Assembly (NCBI GenBank): GCA_033297205.1
Contig: MU859119.1
Coordinates: 62,001-126,000 of the forward strand
Reading direction: 5' to 3'
From: Pseudoneurospora amorphoporcata
Taxonomy: Eukaryota > Ascomycota > Sordariomycetes > Sordariales > Sordariaceae
Length of the DNA: 64,000 nt
Shown: one piece after another, positions 20,729-33,059 of the stretch
Numbering within the stretch: position 1 is the stretch's first letter
Layout: each line of letters starts with the position of its first letter
Program-made: the position numbers and the translations under genes
The notes under the pieces: model-generated
Database searches by the model: none
Told to the model about the DNA's origin: nothing
The model's input: only the letters and a program-made list of their open reading frames with translations

Positions 20729-21589
20729 ATGCCCGCCACCGCCAACGACCACATCCTCACCCTGTCATGCCCTGACAAGCCGGGCATCGTCCACGCTGTC
20801 ACTGGCGTGTTCGCCCAGGAGGCCCACAACATTCTCGACCTCCAGCAATTCTCGGACCCCGTGTCTGAAAAGTTCTTTATGCGCGTGCACTTTGGCCCTA
20901 CGCCGACTCCCAGCACCGAGCATCTGGTCGAGCCCTTCAACAAGCTCGCGGCCGAGTACCAGATGGAGTACAAGATCCGGCCCGTCTCGCAAAAGACGCG
21001 GGTTCTGATCATGGTGTCCAAGATCGGCCACTGCCTCAACGACCTCCTCTTCCGCGCCAAGACGGGCCAGCTCCCCATCGAGGTCCCCCTCATCGTGTCC
21101 AACCACGCCACCTTTGAGCCCCTGGCCCAGTCCTACGGCATCGAATTCCACCACCTGCCTGTCACCAAGGACACCAAGGCCCAGCAGGAGTCGCAGATCC
21201 TCGAGCTGGCCAAGCAGCACGGCATCGAGCTCATCGTGCTCGCCCGCTACATGCAGGTTCTGTCGCCCACGCTGTGCGAGGCCATGTCTGGACGCATTAT
21301 CAACATCCATCACTCGTTCTTGCCGTCTTTCAAGGGCGCGAAGCCCTACCATCAGGCGTACGACAGGGGTGTCAAGATTATCGGTGCGACGGCTCACTTT
21401 GTCACTGCGGACTTGGACGAGGGCCCCATCATCGAGCAGAGGGTTGCCAGAGTCGATCACAGCATGGGCCCCAATGTGCTGGTGGATGAGGGATCCAACG
21501 TGGAGAGCCAGGTGTTGGCGGCGGCGGTCAAGTGGTATGCTGAGCAGAGGCTGTTCCTCAACAACGGCAAGACTGTTGTTTTCTCTTAA
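20729..21589 (+). CDS. formyltetrahydrofolate deformylase (PurU type)
   Basis: The 286-residue single-exon product should hydrolyse 10-formyltetrahydrofolate to formate and tetrahydrofolate, balancing one-carbon pools. Residues 7-85 form an ACT domain (LSCPDKPGIVHAVTGVFA). The formyltransferase-like domain follows, with the active-site run INIHHSFLPSFKGAKPYHQA at about 191-210 and the Asp-bearing TADLDEGPII at about 226-234. Length equals that of bacterial PurU. The chosen ATG (CAACAATG context) begins the family-like MPATANDHILTLSCPD; an in-frame ATG at 20606 would add 41 unlikely residues. GC-rich third positions suggest a well-expressed housekeeping gene. Confidence 0.93.
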   Translation: MPATANDHILTLSCPDKPGIVHAVTGVFAQEAHNILDLQQFSDPVSEKFFMRVHFGPTPTPSTEHLVEPFNKLAAEYQMEYKIRPVSQKTRVLIMVSKIGHCLNDLLFRAKTGQLPIEVPLIVSNHATFEPLAQSYGIEFHHLPVTKDTKAQQESQILELAKQHGIELIVLARYMQVLSPTLCEAMSGRIINIHHSFLPSFKGAKPYHQAYDRGVKIIGATAHFVTADLDEGPIIEQRVARVDHSMGPNVLVDEGSNVESQVLAAAVKWYAEQRLFLNNGKTVVFS

Positions 21590-22488
21590 GGCGCCTGGAA
21601 GAGGGTGCTGGTCTGGTGGAAAGTGACCAACTGGTGATGATGAAGGGTTGAGTCCTTGGAAGGACCGGTTCTACCTTGCGTTGTACATATTGACGTTAAT
21701 GAATATACCCGTACATACATGTTCTATCTTGTTCACCATCTTCAGGTGTAGTAGACTGCTGACACTGTTATTTCCGAGAGTGGTTGATTCCACATTGAAG
21801 TCCGCCCCGTCGGCGAGATCTGATATTCTTCGTTATCGATAAGCGACGCCGACACAGCGCCGAAATACCTTTGTTAGCATACAGAGCATGGAACCCCTGA
21901 AATTACAGGCCTGTTTCACGGTTTCGGCGATTGATCGCGGGGGAGGGGCCCGCTGTTGGAGTCTAATCAGTGACATCATTACCGCAGCTCCACTGAAGAG
22001 AAAAGATGGAGTAATTAGACGTGATCTGATTAGCTGTATCCTACCCAGTGATCGTCAATTCAAGTTTCAATCCAATTCGTCTTCAATTCGATTTTCTCCA
22101 TTTTCTCGAAACACATTTCGAGCTCCTCACATGGACGCCCACGTATCACAACATTGTAGTTCCGCCCGGAGCTAGCAATATCATCGCTTCACAGTTTTAA
22201 TTGAGGCGTCTTCCCTTTCTTCCCATCTCGTCTCTCTCTTTCCTGGACTCGACCACGCCACCGCTTCAATTGGACCACATCGTCGTCAATAAGGCGGACC
22301 ACATCGGACCACATACGACCGCGCCGACATCCAATCCGATTCGTCAGCCGATCCGTCGCATCATTATCGCGATACCTACTCTTATTAACCAGACCACACA
22401 CCCGGGTCACCATCTCTGTACCTGCGTCCCACAAGTGTCGCCTTGCATCACACATCCATCCATCGTCTGCGATCGAATTCGGAACGTC
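21590..22488. other. spacer and long leader of the MFS gene
   Basis: No gene recognised. The MFS frame is open back to 22201 without an ATG before 22489, so the last 290 bases are probably transcribed leader. Confidence 0.4.
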
Positions 22489-24455
22489 ATGGTCCAACCC
22501 ACTGGCGCTGTGGCCGCCGGCGCAACCTCTTCCACATCGCAACCACAAACGCCTCAAACTCGTCGAACCCGTCGCGCTCCCCGACCGCAGCGAACAAGAA
22601 CAACCTCATCCGGGTCCTTCCACGCTGGCGCTCCTTTTCCCCAGTTCACTGGCCCCTACAATGACCCTCGTCACCCATCTGACAATGCTCGGAGAAGCTC
22701 GGTCGCCTCGATACGTCCCATGCGACGACAGTCCCACCATCATTACCACACCTTCCCGACCCAGCCACCCAAGACTCCCTCTTCACCCCCGCGAAACGAC
22801 CCATGGAGTGCGTATGCGCAACAACGACACGGCGGGGGCGACGATGATGATGGAAGCACATCGGGTACATCACAAGGAGAAGGCGACGCCGTCACACCGC
22901 TACCATGGAAACAGCTGGGCCTCCTAGCTTTGCTGTCCTTGGCCGAGCAGACAGCGCTCAACTCCATTAGTCCATATTTGCCAACCATGGTGGCATCGTT
23001 TGACGAGATTCCCGATGGCGACGAGGGATTGTACGTTGGTCTTTTGGCTTCGGCATTCGCTCTGGCCCAACTGGTGACCAACTTGTTTTGGGGCTACCTC
23101 TCGGACCGCATCGGTCGCAAACCGGTTATGCTACTGGGTACCCTTCTACTGATGGGCTGCTTCGTGTTCTTCGGCTTTTGCAAGACATATGTCCAGCTCA
23201 TTCTGGTTCACATTGCCATGGGATTGCTCAATGGAAATGCGGCGGTGGTGCCAACAGCGCTGGGAGAGGTCACGGATCGCACAAACCAGAGCAGAGCCTT
23301 CACATGGCTTCCTGTCATGTACAGCCTCGGTAGCATCACTGGTCCTGCTCTTGGTGGTCTGCTGGTTGGTACCGTCGGGGCCGACAAGTACCCATTCCTT
23401 GGCCCTAACCTTTTAAGCGCCGGCTTCTTGTTCATCGCCGTCGTCGTTCTCACCATTTGGTTCCGGGAGACATCGGAGAAGGGCGAAGAGGAAGACGCCA
23501 GCGACTACGCCACCATGTTCAACAAGGCTCGCACGCTCCTCGCCGGCTGCTTGGGCAGATCCAAGAAATCGAAAAACAGCAACGAGGACGAAGCCCTCCT
23601 CGGCCAGGACGATGACGCCACAAGCGCCAAGGACGTCGACTCGGACCAAAAATCCGCTTTCTGCCAACTTGCCAACCGCACCACTCTGATCTTGTTGTGT
23701 ACCTACCTCGTCTTCCAATTAACCAACATCTCGTTCAACTCGCTTTACCCCATCTTCGCCTCGGCCGCACCACCCAACGGTCGTAACCTGGGTCCCAGCA
23801 CCATCGGCCTCAGCTTGTCCCTGGCAGGTTTGGCTACCATCGTCTTCCAGGCCTTTGTCTTTCAACCGCTCAAGGCTCGCGTGGGAAACATGGGTACTTA
23901 CAGATACTCCCTTCTGGGAATGGCCATTGCCATGGCGCTCATGCCCTGGATTGGCTATGTCGACCAGAAGAAGACATGGTTCGGGGTTGGGTCTGGCAAG
24001 GGTTGGTTGTACAGCGAGCTGGGAGTCATTCTGTTGCTCAAGAACATTTGCGCCATCGGTGGATTGAGCAGCGTGATGCTTTTGGTACGTTTTTTTGCTG
24101 TTCAGGGGCACCCTTTTCCATTTCCTTGTGGCACATGCTAACACACTCCAATTTTCAGATCACGAACTCTGCCCCGTCCCACGAGTCCCTCGGTACCCTG
24201 AACGGCATTGCCCAAAGCCTTTCCGCTGCTGGCCGTAGCGTAGGCCCCTTTATCTCGGGCGGCCTTTTCACCCTGACGAATCATGTCCAGCCCAAAGGGG
24301 AGGCGATCGCCTGGGGTGTGTTTGCTGGTGTCGCCCTGCTTGGGTGGTTTGGTACCTTGATGATTCGAGGACGTGAGTTGGAGAGCGCCGACTGGCAAGG
24401 AGAGGAGGGGGGCGAGGATAACGACGAGGAGGCCGCCAATGATGCAGACCGGTGA
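22489..24455 (+). CDS. MFS transporter (DHA1/ZIFL-like)
   Basis: Two exons, 22489-24084 and 24159-24455, with a 74-bp intron (GTACGT donor, TTTTCAG end) give 630 residues. A soluble, Pro/Ser/Arg-rich N-terminus of about 140 residues precedes twelve likely membrane segments. The first transmembrane pair is joined by the MFS signature GYLSDRIGRKPVMLLG. A glycine-rich SLGSITGPALGGLLVG motif (antiporter-like) lies in segment 5. The cytosolic loop is acidic (EKGEEEDASD, QDDDATSAKDVDSD). Family members at the plasma or vacuolar membrane exchange drugs, metal chelates or small metabolites for protons. The substrate cannot be told from sequence. ATG 22489 is the first in frame. Confidence 0.9.
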
Positions 24456-27247
24456 TCAGTGGATTTCCCCCGTGATGATGGAGACGAGCGAAAGGATAAG
24501 GGGGGCGGAGAAGGATATGACAGGACGATGTACGACCAACGACTCGATGGCACAATAGACGATAGATGATGGGCCCGCCGGTTGACGAACGAAAAAGACG
24601 GGTCTGATAGACGATTTCCTTTCTTCCTTTGGGTATAACGAGCATCATGCGACGAGCGGTACTGAATCGATTTGCATTACCACGTGTCTTCCATCTGTCT
24701 TTTGTTCAAAGTGTTTGCCTGCTTGTCATGTCGGTCCCGGCGTTTTCCATCGCAGCTGCGTTCACGCTCAACACTCGGTACGTTACAGGTCACCAATGTT
24801 CAAGGCAACAACATCACGGTATCGCCAGTGGAGATGCCTTCGTCCTGGAACCACCGGTTGAGATTCCCGCCTTGAATGAGTCGTCTTTACATACACAACC
24901 CTTCGCGATGTTATACAAGGCACCGGCCACGGTCGGATACCTCAGGACAGTCAACATCATGGCCTGGAATGTTAATGATTTAACTAGGTCGCTCGACGTC
25001 TCTTCCAAAAGCCATTGGCGGGGTGTAACAAGGTAGGAAGCAGCCCCGAAAGATGGCCAAGGTATGTACAATGGACACAATGGACCATTGGACCTCAGAT
25101 ATCATCGGACTGTTTGGCCAATCTGGAGCTGCATCGGCTGTGCACAACATAGGTACCTCAGCCCGACGAGGTTGTCTTGGAGCGGGACAAACTTTGCGTC
25201 CATTCCGGCTTCAGCCCTATGTCCTGTCTATCTTTACCCGATGCAGACGGGAGTTCTTCTGACGGTCTGACCCGCGTTTGTCTGCCGAACCCGCGCCGTC
25301 CCCAGACTGTTGGGTTTTGTGCACACCAACCCTTTATGCACAATGCTTGGTCATCTCAACCCCCGCTTGAGGACGGACAAGATATAATTACTCGGGAGGC
25401 CTTTGCGATTCCAAAGCTTTTTGCAGGTAGATGCTGGCGACTTTTGCTTAGTATAGTAGATATATTCATAATTAGAGCGCGACGGCGTACGGTTGGTTGC
25501 AAGCACCGAGGAAGAAGGGTAACCTCATGTCGCCAGAACTCCAGCCTTTGGTTCACAGAAAACATATCTAAACTACCATACACCCTCAGGGAAGCATATC
25601 GATCCTCGTATCTCAACGTTAAGGACTAGACTATACTGAGCTTCAAGTTCGCCAGTCTGTTTATATTAGTACTGGTGCTTACTTACCTCTCATGCCTCTG
25701 CCCCATCAGTACTATCGTTCGCTGTTTGACCGCCAAATGGCCAAGCAAGTAATCGACCACATTCCGTTTCGCATCGCCCACATGCCCGCGAAAGGGCTTG
25801 GCAAACTGGCTGACACAGGAAAGCTTATTGATCCCACCACATGGGTACCGCATGGGAAGAATTCGGATTTCGGGCCGACCTCGCTTCGACGTTGGCTGCG
25901 GCTATCTCCTCCACCAGTAAAGTTGGGGCCATTTCAAGGTGATACTTGGCGCTGGTTGGTTCTTATATATTCAGCAACCTCACTCACGACGACTTGGCAA
26001 ATATCGTTAACGACGTTATTAGACATCACTGTCCAAGCTAGAAGTAGAACCCAGAGGTATTCATTCGCAGAGCCGTCCGTCCAGCTTTGCCCCCCAAACG
26101 AAACACATGAGCCATATCAAACCACCGAGACGCGTAGTTCAAGCCATGTATGTATACGCTCACTGCCGTGCTCAATAAACTCCCGCAGTTCAACGTCTGT
26201 GGGGGTGGGGTTGAGGCGAAAGCCACAATCCGTTCTGTATGCAGTTGATGAGTAACAAACAGACTGAACATTGTTGGACGGAGTACTCAGTGACAGTCCA
26301 ACGGCCGAACAACAAGGTAGCAGACGTTTTGGCAAGTACTGATTGGTCATCGCCGGTCCTTGGCTGCTATAGTCAATGGCTGAGTAACTTGTAAAGTAAT
26401 ACAAAGGTGTGTTCGCCAAGGTAAATCCCCTTAAATCCCCTATTAGATAATTACAGTAGAGCTGTTGGTCCAAGAACAGACCCCAGACGCGCTCGCATTC
26501 GCAAATCCCTGGCATGTACGGCACGAACTGAGACTTGTACGGCGGGAGATCATGTGCCACGTCCTTGATTCCCATATACAATCCCTCATTCGGCATCTGG
26601 GGTTGCATCTGGCGAAGGAGGCTCTGCTCATGCCTCTTATGCCACAGTCCCACAGTCCCACAGTCCCACTCACTCCATGCCTGCTCATGGGCTATCATAT
26701 CCCCCGGATTAGGACTACCACTACTGCCACCAGGTACAAGGACGATCAAGACGGGGATAGGCCTGAAGCAGACAGGCAAGTAGCAGCAGTAAACAAAACA
26801 GTTCGAGACTCAAATTAAGAGACTGGAGACTCAAGAGCATCGACAGCGTATTGTTGAAGCTAGCTATTATAGTTAATACTAGCAAGGACACTCCTCGTCT
26901 CCAACGAGACTTCCAAGTCCTCATATCGATTATCGAACCACTACCGTTTCAAGAGAAGGTCAACCAACACAAGCAAAAAAGAAAAAGAACCATGTCGTCT
27001 TCAAGGTCCAGCAGGTCCATGTCCAGCCACAGTGGCAGGCAGCACTGCCACTCGCTCGCTCAAGCGGTAGCCGTTCTAGCACTAGTAAGTGTAGTCGTCC
27101 AGGGGCATCTCAGGTATCTCTGTCCTTCTTCCCTTTCTTGTCCCTATAGTCAAAACGTACCAACATTTATAGTATTTACTTTCAAAACATAATAACCAAA
27201 CCTTCACTTCCCGTCCGTCTTCCGTCCCTCAGTCTCTCACTCACCAG
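24456..27247. other. 2.8-kb stretch without a recognisable gene
   Basis: Many short frames occur on both strands (for example 24629-25036 and 25692-26255 on plus, 26117-26779 on minus), none with a domain, signal peptide or plausible splice pattern that I recognise. A short CCCACAGT-type tandem repeat lies near 26642-26670. Confidence 0.45.
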
Positions 27248-30200
27248 TCACCACCTAACCTCAACACGCAAATCCCGCGAACTGAACCCCACCCTAAAAA
27301 CATAGTCCCCGTTGTCACCCTCCAGCCCCTCCATCATCACCATCCTCCAATTCTGCACCTCAACATCCCAATAACTCAGGTCTCGTCTCATCAAACTAAA
27401 TTCGACGCGTCTTGTCTCTCCCGGTTCCAAATAGATTTTATCAAAGCCCCGGAGGACTTTGACGGGGAAGTCCACCTTTTTCGTCTCTACCGTTTCATTT
27501 AAGTTAACCCGCTGAGCAGACGTACCACGCTGAGCAGACGTACCACGCTGAGCAGACGTCCCACGCTCAGCAGACGCAGACTCAGGCCAAGACATATAAA
27601 GTTGCGGGACAGCCGCACCGGCCACCTTGCCCGTATTCCTCACATCAACGCTCACCTTGGCTTGTAAAAGCCAGAGGTCAGGATTCCCGCCTTCGTCACC
27701 GCCTGCTTCGCTTAATGGCTGGGTGGTATTATACCCCTCTGGGTAAGGGTATTTCTCCCCTTTTTCGCGAGCGGATACAGCGGCGGAGGCTTCATCAGCC
27801 GTAAGGTAAGGGTAGATGTACTTGTCCAGCTTCCTTATTTCCTCGACGTCACCCTCGGGCCAAAGAACGTCTTCGACGGGAGGGATGTCGGTTGAATATT
27901 CCGGTGGCGGAACAAGTGCGTCAAGGCGAGGAAAGGGCAGGGCGGATTTGGGGCGGATGGTCTTGACGGTTGCGTTGCCCATTTCAAAACTCGTATAGCT
28001 TAGTCCGTAACCGAACTCGTACCTGGGAGAAATGTCGTGCTTGTCGAACCAGCGGTAGTCGATATATAACCCCTCGGAGAAATCCTGCTGCGGAACGACA
28101 CCGTTGGGAAGATACAACACCTGTCCGCCTGGCCCGTAGTCTTGTAACGATTTACCGATTGTGAAAGGGAGGTGGCCGGAGGGGTTGACATGCCCGAAGA
28201 GCACGTCGGCCAAAGCGTTGCCCGATTCTTCACCGGGTAGGTTCGCAAAAAGAACGGCCTTGATTTGCGGAGTGTCGATCCAGTGTTCTAGTATGACGGG
28301 GCCGACGGCGTGGATGATCACCACGACGTCACTGAAGCCGCCGCCGCACTTTGCTGCTACGGACTGGATTAGTGCGTCGCCCTTCTTTTGTAGAAAGAGA
28401 TCAGGGCGGTCGCCGCGGACGTTTTCCCAGGCTGTGAATCCCTCGCCCGCATCGGCGTTGACGAAGACGAGGCAGAGGTCGAGGTCGGACATGACTGTTT
28501 TGTCAGAGGGTGAGGAGGGGAAAGAGTTGGATAGGTACTCGTGGAGCTGGACCTTTGACGAATCAAAGGCCTTGCGGAGGGCTTGGATGGGCGTGACGAG
28601 GTAAGGGAATTCGACTGCTCCTGAACCCCAGCCGGATCCTAGGGTGCCTTGGTTGCAACCGCGGTCTTTGCAAGAGTTGGGACCATCACCGCCGGGGATG
28701 GGACCGGCGTCTTCGCCGAAAATGCCGATTTTGATCTTATCGGAGGAGGTGGTGTTGTTGGCATTGTTCTGGCGTTTGCGTAGTCCTTCTCGGGTAAGTG
28801 GTAAAACCGGACCTTCGTTCTTGAGTAGGACAGTCCCCTCAGCGGCTACTTGGCGTGCAATAACCGAGTGATTCGCCTGCACGTTCACAAACTGATTAAC
28901 CACCACCTCTTGCTGGTCCGTCGGGCTTCCGGGGCTAGTAACCCCCATCTTTGCGTCTGTCCAGCTCGAAAAGTTGGGCCCTTTGTCTCTGGGCCATTTA
29001 TCTTGATTGTCTTGACCCATCTGATACCAAGCCGCCACCACCCTCGTAACCATATCATCCATTCTCTCGACGGGAATACTCCCGTTCAACACGGCCCTAC
29101 TCAACTCCTTCCCCCAGAGCGACTCGCCATTCGCCCACCCAAGTCCATCACCAGGCATCGTCATATCCAGCCCCGCCAACGCGGTACTCACGCCCGCCCG
29201 CTGCGCCAACCAATCACTCATGACGAACCCCTGGAACCCTAGCTCGTCCTTGAGAATGCCATTCAACAACTTGCTGTTTCCACAGGCATAGCTGTTGTTA
29301 ACCATGTTATACGAGCACATGACACTAGCCACTCCGGCTTTAACCGCGTCGCCAAAAGGCCAGGCATAAAGCTCGTGCATGGCTCTATCGTCCACGTTGG
29401 ATGATATCGCATTCGGCAGCCCCCACTCCCACGGCTGGCGGAAGTGTTCCTGCTCGTTGGCAACAAAGTGCTTGACGGTCGCCATCACACCCTCGGACTG
29501 AATCCCTTTGATCGTTTCGGCACCAGCGATACCCTGCAGGTAAGGATCCGAACCAAAGCCCTCCCAGCTGCGACCGCCAGCCGGCATGCGACCCAGTGGA
29601 CCGACGCAGGGGCCCAAAATGGCGTTTACGCCCTTTTCCCTCGCCTCGATAGCATGCGCTTTTCCGCGGGCGTACATTAGTTGCCGATTCCATGTTGCAC
29701 CGACGGTAATGCCAGCGGGGAAAGCAGTCACGTTGTCCGCGTTTCTGATGCCCAACGGCCCGTCCTGCAGCTGTAAAGATGGGAAGCCGACGAGGACGGC
29801 AGGGGCGGTGGTGCCGACTGCCAGGCCCATTTGCCAGCCTACGCCGGTGGTGATGTTGACTTTTTCGGCTAGGGTCATGTTGCTGACTAGCAAGGCGGCC
29901 TTGCGGTAGGACTCATACCAGGTCCCGGCTATGCCGCCTTTAGGGGAGGGGTACCATGGTGGTGAAAGTCCGTAGGGAGGTTCGCCGGTGATGATGGTCT
30001 TGTAGCCTAGACCGCCGCCTACCAAGAGGATGACGAAGAGGATGAGCCCGAAGGCGACGCACATGAGCCAACATTGGCTGCGTCTGGCTAGCCATGATTT
30101 GCAGGTGGGCAGGGATTGGAAGGATGGGGCTCGGTTGGTGAGTGGTGTGCGTCGTTTTGCGTGTTGTCGTTGTCGACGGTTGGGATATTCGGAGGTGTTG

Positions 30201-30316
30201 TTGTTGTTGTTGACGTTGACATTGTCGTCAGAGTCGGACGAGTAATCGGCGTGGTGCTCGGTGGACGTGGAGCCCAGGAGTCCTTGTTTGCTGGCGGGGT
30301 CTTTTCGAGCGGCCAT
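27248..30316 (-). CDS. GH3 beta-glucosidase, type II membrane protein
   Basis: A single 1022-residue frame. The N-terminal 80 residues are polar and Asn-rich, followed by one transmembrane segment (about 84-103, CVAFGLILFVILLVGGGLGY), so the enzyme should be anchored with its catalytic part outside. The GH3 domain starts near 140. KHFVANEQEHFR and GFQGFVMSDW are family motifs, and D368 in the latter is the expected nucleophile. A C-terminal GH3 domain and a fibronectin-III-like domain (LEPGETRRVEFSL) complete it. It should release glucose from beta-linked oligosaccharides; it resembles the membrane-anchored bglE-type enzymes of aspergilli. A six-residue repeat (GTSAQR) interrupts a surface loop before the last domain. 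Confidence 0.92.
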   Translation of the reverse strand: MAARKDPASKQGLLGSTSTEHHADYSSDSDDNVNVNNNNNTSEYPNRRQRQHAKRRTPLTNRAPSFQSLPTCKSWLARRSQCWLMCVAFGLILFVILLVGGGLGYKTIITGEPPYGLSPPWYPSPKGGIAGTWYESYRKAALLVSNMTLAEKVNITTGVGWQMGLAVGTTAPAVLVGFPSLQLQDGPLGIRNADNVTAFPAGITVGATWNRQLMYARGKAHAIEAREKGVNAILGPCVGPLGRMPAGGRSWEGFGSDPYLQGIAGAETIKGIQSEGVMATVKHFVANEQEHFRQPWEWGLPNAISSNVDDRAMHELYAWPFGDAVKAGVASVMCSYNMVNNSYACGNSKLLNGILKDELGFQGFVMSDWLAQRAGVSTALAGLDMTMPGDGLGWANGESLWGKELSRAVLNGSIPVERMDDMVTRVVAAWYQMGQDNQDKWPRDKGPNFSSWTDAKMGVTSPGSPTDQQEVVVNQFVNVQANHSVIARQVAAEGTVLLKNEGPVLPLTREGLRKRQNNANNTTSSDKIKIGIFGEDAGPIPGGDGPNSCKDRGCNQGTLGSGWGSGAVEFPYLVTPIQALRKAFDSSKVQLHEYLSNSFPSSPSDKTVMSDLDLCLVFVNADAGEGFTAWENVRGDRPDLFLQKKGDALIQSVAAKCGGGFSDVVVIIHAVGPVILEHWIDTPQIKAVLFANLPGEESGNALADVLFGHVNPSGHLPFTIGKSLQDYGPGGQVLYLPNGVVPQQDFSEGLYIDYRWFDKHDISPRYEFGYGLSYTSFEMGNATVKTIRPKSALPFPRLDALVPPPEYSTDIPPVEDVLWPEGDVEEIRKLDKYIYPYLTADEASAAVSAREKGEKYPYPEGYNTTQPLSEAGGDEGGNPDLWLLQAKVSVDVRNTGKVAGAAVPQLYMSWPESASAERGTSAQRGTSAQRGTSAQRVNLNETVETKKVDFPVKVLRGFDKIYLEPGETRRVEFSLMRRDLSYWDVEVQNWRMVMMEGLEGDNGDYVFRVGFSSRDLRVEVRW
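27511..27579 (-). repeat. 18-bp coding minisatellite in the GH3 gene
   Basis: About 3.7 copies of GCTGAGCAGACGTACCAC on the plus strand encode GTSAQR units on the minus strand. The unit length is a multiple of three, so copy number can change without breaking the frame. Confidence 0.85.
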
Positions 30317-31449
30317 CTCTCCACTTGTGACTTCAGCCCAGTTGGCGATGATCAGATATCAGGTGTTATCATTGGCGTTTGCCTATGAACTATGTTAGTC
30401 CTATGCTCATTCGTTATATCCGATATCTATCAATCAGGTTGTGTCGAGCACGACGATAGTTGGACAGACAGTCGAGAAGACACCATACTGCGCCTGTGAA
30501 AGCTGGACAAGGACGCTGGAACAATGGGTTTGTTTGTATTGTAGCTGTGGACAAGGTAATCAATTCAGCAATATAACGAGCATAGAGCACGACGGCGCGC
30601 GCCAACTAATGCAGACGCAAGCAGAATTCGGGGAATAATTGTCTCGCATGCGAATGTGCGACGCGAAGAAGCTGTGTGTGCTCAGCTGTGGTGTTTTGGA
30701 GAATCGGCGTGTTTTCGTCTTGTTGTTTTGTTTGGCCAGTACTTGTAATAATAAGCCTTGAAAGCGGGAGAGGGGACGATATCCTGGCAGCTGGCAACAA
30801 GTGGCTGGCTGTCGACTGCCAAGACTGCTCACTGACACTCTTCTCTTTCTGGAGCACAACTCGGCGTACCCTAAGGTAGGTACCTGTACGGGCGCCGCCG
30901 ATCTTCACGCCGCCACTCGCGTCAATACCTCTATGGACGGCGATAGCCTCAGAACTCCGTCCATGCCACAAACAGGATCGAAATCAACAAAAAGAGCGGG
31001 AGATATGGAACTGTCAATTCATTCGTCCCACGTTTTCGAAATCCGAACAAGGAACGCCTCGACCAACTTGGGTATCCGCAGCGCCAAGTTCAGTTTAGCA
31101 AAACAATATGGTAATGTAGTATGTAGGTGCAACAAGGGAGACTGGGAGAAGAAAACCAGCACCTCCGCCGTCTTCCATATATACATATATATATACATAT
31201 ATATCCAAAGTCCAAACCCAGTGTATCATCCCATCCTCACCACCAGCTCTATCCTGTATCCTGTATCCCGTCCTGTATAGGCCATGATCCCACCATCCAA
31301 TCTATGCTCCCGTCCCGTCCCGTTCCTTCTCGCCATCGCTAAAGCCAATCCCTCTCTCTCTCTTCTCCTCCTCCTCCTCCTCCTCCTCCAATTATCTCGC
31401 CAGCCCCAGCCCCAGGCACTTAGCTTACTCACCCGCCTTACCCGCTTGC
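30317..31449. other. spacer; AT and CTC microsatellites
   Basis: No gene recognised. A (TA)-rich microsatellite lies at about 31178-31204 and a CTC run at about 31364-31391. Confidence 0.5.
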
Positions 31450-31887
31450 TTACCCCCTCCCACCATTATAATCCGCCCCCCCCGCCTTCCTCAGCCTCCT
31501 CACAATCTCCTCCTCATCCACATCCCGCACCTCGCCCGCATCGACCGTGACGCTGTGATGCGCCAGCACCCTCTTCACCTCGCCCGACTCGATGCTGACG
31601 CGCGCCTTGCGCATCACCCTCGTCTGCTCGCCGATCCAGATAATCAGCGCAAACTTGACGCGCACCGACTCGGCGTCGTTGGCGTACTGCACGCGCACGT
31701 ACGCGTACGCCACCTCGTCGGGCCGCAGGTGGGCGATCAGCTCGGGGATGCCGCCTTCGCCGGTGGCTTTGAGCGTCAGCTGTTGCGACGTCGGCGTGGC
31801 GTTGCCGAGGAGGAGCCAGTTGGTGGGCGACTTGTCGGACCGGACGGCGTCGTAGGCGGTGAGGATGTCGGGGCTTGAGAGGGACAT
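31450..31887 (-). CDS. coactosin-like actin-binding protein
   Basis: The 145-residue product starts MSLSSPDILTAYDAVRSD and is one ADF-homology domain of coactosin type, with TNWLLLG, AYVRVQYAND and KFALIIWIGE blocks and the C-terminal IVRRLRKAGGADY. Coactosins bind actin filaments and can oppose capping; a role in hyphal tip actin is inferred. Length is normal. No intron is needed and the ATG at 31887 starts the family-typical sequence. The short Arg/Gly C-terminus (GGRG) is slightly longer than I expect. Confidence 0.92.
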   Translation of the reverse strand: MSLSSPDILTAYDAVRSDKSPTNWLLLGNATPTSQQLTLKATGEGGIPELIAHLRPDEVAYAYVRVQYANDAESVRVKFALIIWIGEQTRVMRKARVSIESGEVKRVLAHHSVTVDAGEVRDVDEEEIVRRLRKAGGADYNGGRG

Positions 31888-33059
31888 TTTGTAACAAAAA
31901 AAGGATGTAGTCTTTGTTTTTGGTGTGTAATGGTTTGGTAGGCGGGCAATGGATAGCCTGGTGTTTGTCTGGTTGGAATAGGGGCGCGCTGGGCGGGGTG
32001 CAACTCGGAGTGTCGCGGAAATGCGCCGATGCCGTCAGGGCGTGCGAAAAGATATTATTAGGTATTACGAGGTGGTAGTCGAGGTCCGGAAGCCGTCAAT
32101 TTGACCGGTAGCTATCGGGTGGTTCGTTGGCTATGAGGTCGGAATGGTGTTGAAGGGGGGAAGGGGCGGAATCCCGAGTCGGACTTGTGCCACGTTGAAG
32201 CTCCCCCGTTGCGGCGGCCCGCCAATAATTGTTAGTCGATATCCTTGCCTTCTAGGCACAGAGAGTAGACCCACTTCTCTTTGGGTCCAGTGCCACCACC
32301 CAAGACATCAACGTCCTCAAAGGATTAATGTAAACAACAAGCCCCTCAGTAACAGAGTTTTATTTCAATAATGCGTCACAAAGCTTCCATGCGGCATTGG
32401 TTCGTTTGCTTAGAGACGAGGTAGCGAAGTACCCTCCTGAATTTGAAAGAGTAAGAAGAACCAATTGGAGGGAATGAATAGTTTGCTTGGTCTGAGGAAG
32501 AAAGGAAGAATCCTAAAGGTTTGCCAGTCCTCTAGCTCAAATACTCGAAAGCCGAAGAAAAGGGGACGAATACCGTATAGTACAGACAGCCCCTAAAAAG
32601 TGTAGAAAACCTAGGTAATTAGGGATTTGATTACCTATGTGCCAGGAAATTGTTAGTGCAGAGCGTCAGGACGGGAACCCCGCCAATCAGCCGGAAGACC
32701 GACAATCCCCTCTTCCTTCAACATCAACAAAACAAAACAATCACCCAACACAACCTTCAGTTTGTGCACCCATCCACATCTTCTCGCTAAACCATTCTTC
32801 TTATTGATGTACTGATCATTACTACTAGGTAAATAGGTAGGGGTATTTTTAGGTGCCCGTTTCATCGTCGTTACTCATCTCCGTCCGTTATCCAGTGTCC
32901 GTTATCCAGTGTCCATTTTCCGTCCCGTCCGAATCCATCTAGGTAAACACACAAAAAAAAAAAAAAAAAAGGTATACAAAAAGGCCCAAGCAAGTGAGTA
33001 CTTCTTGGTAACACACACACAACATCACCAATCACTCTTCTCCACGTCTTTTTCCGTCA
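31888..33059. other. spacer, no gene recognised
   Basis: Promoter side of coactosin and 3' side of the aquaporin gene. Contains an A18 run at 32953-32970 and a short direct repeat of CGTTATCCAGTGTC near 32886-32912. Confidence 0.45.

Noticed and set aside
24456..27247. Several open frames of 100-220 codons between the MFS and GH3 genes
   Set aside because: No domains, weak start contexts and no splice logic; base composition alone explains them.
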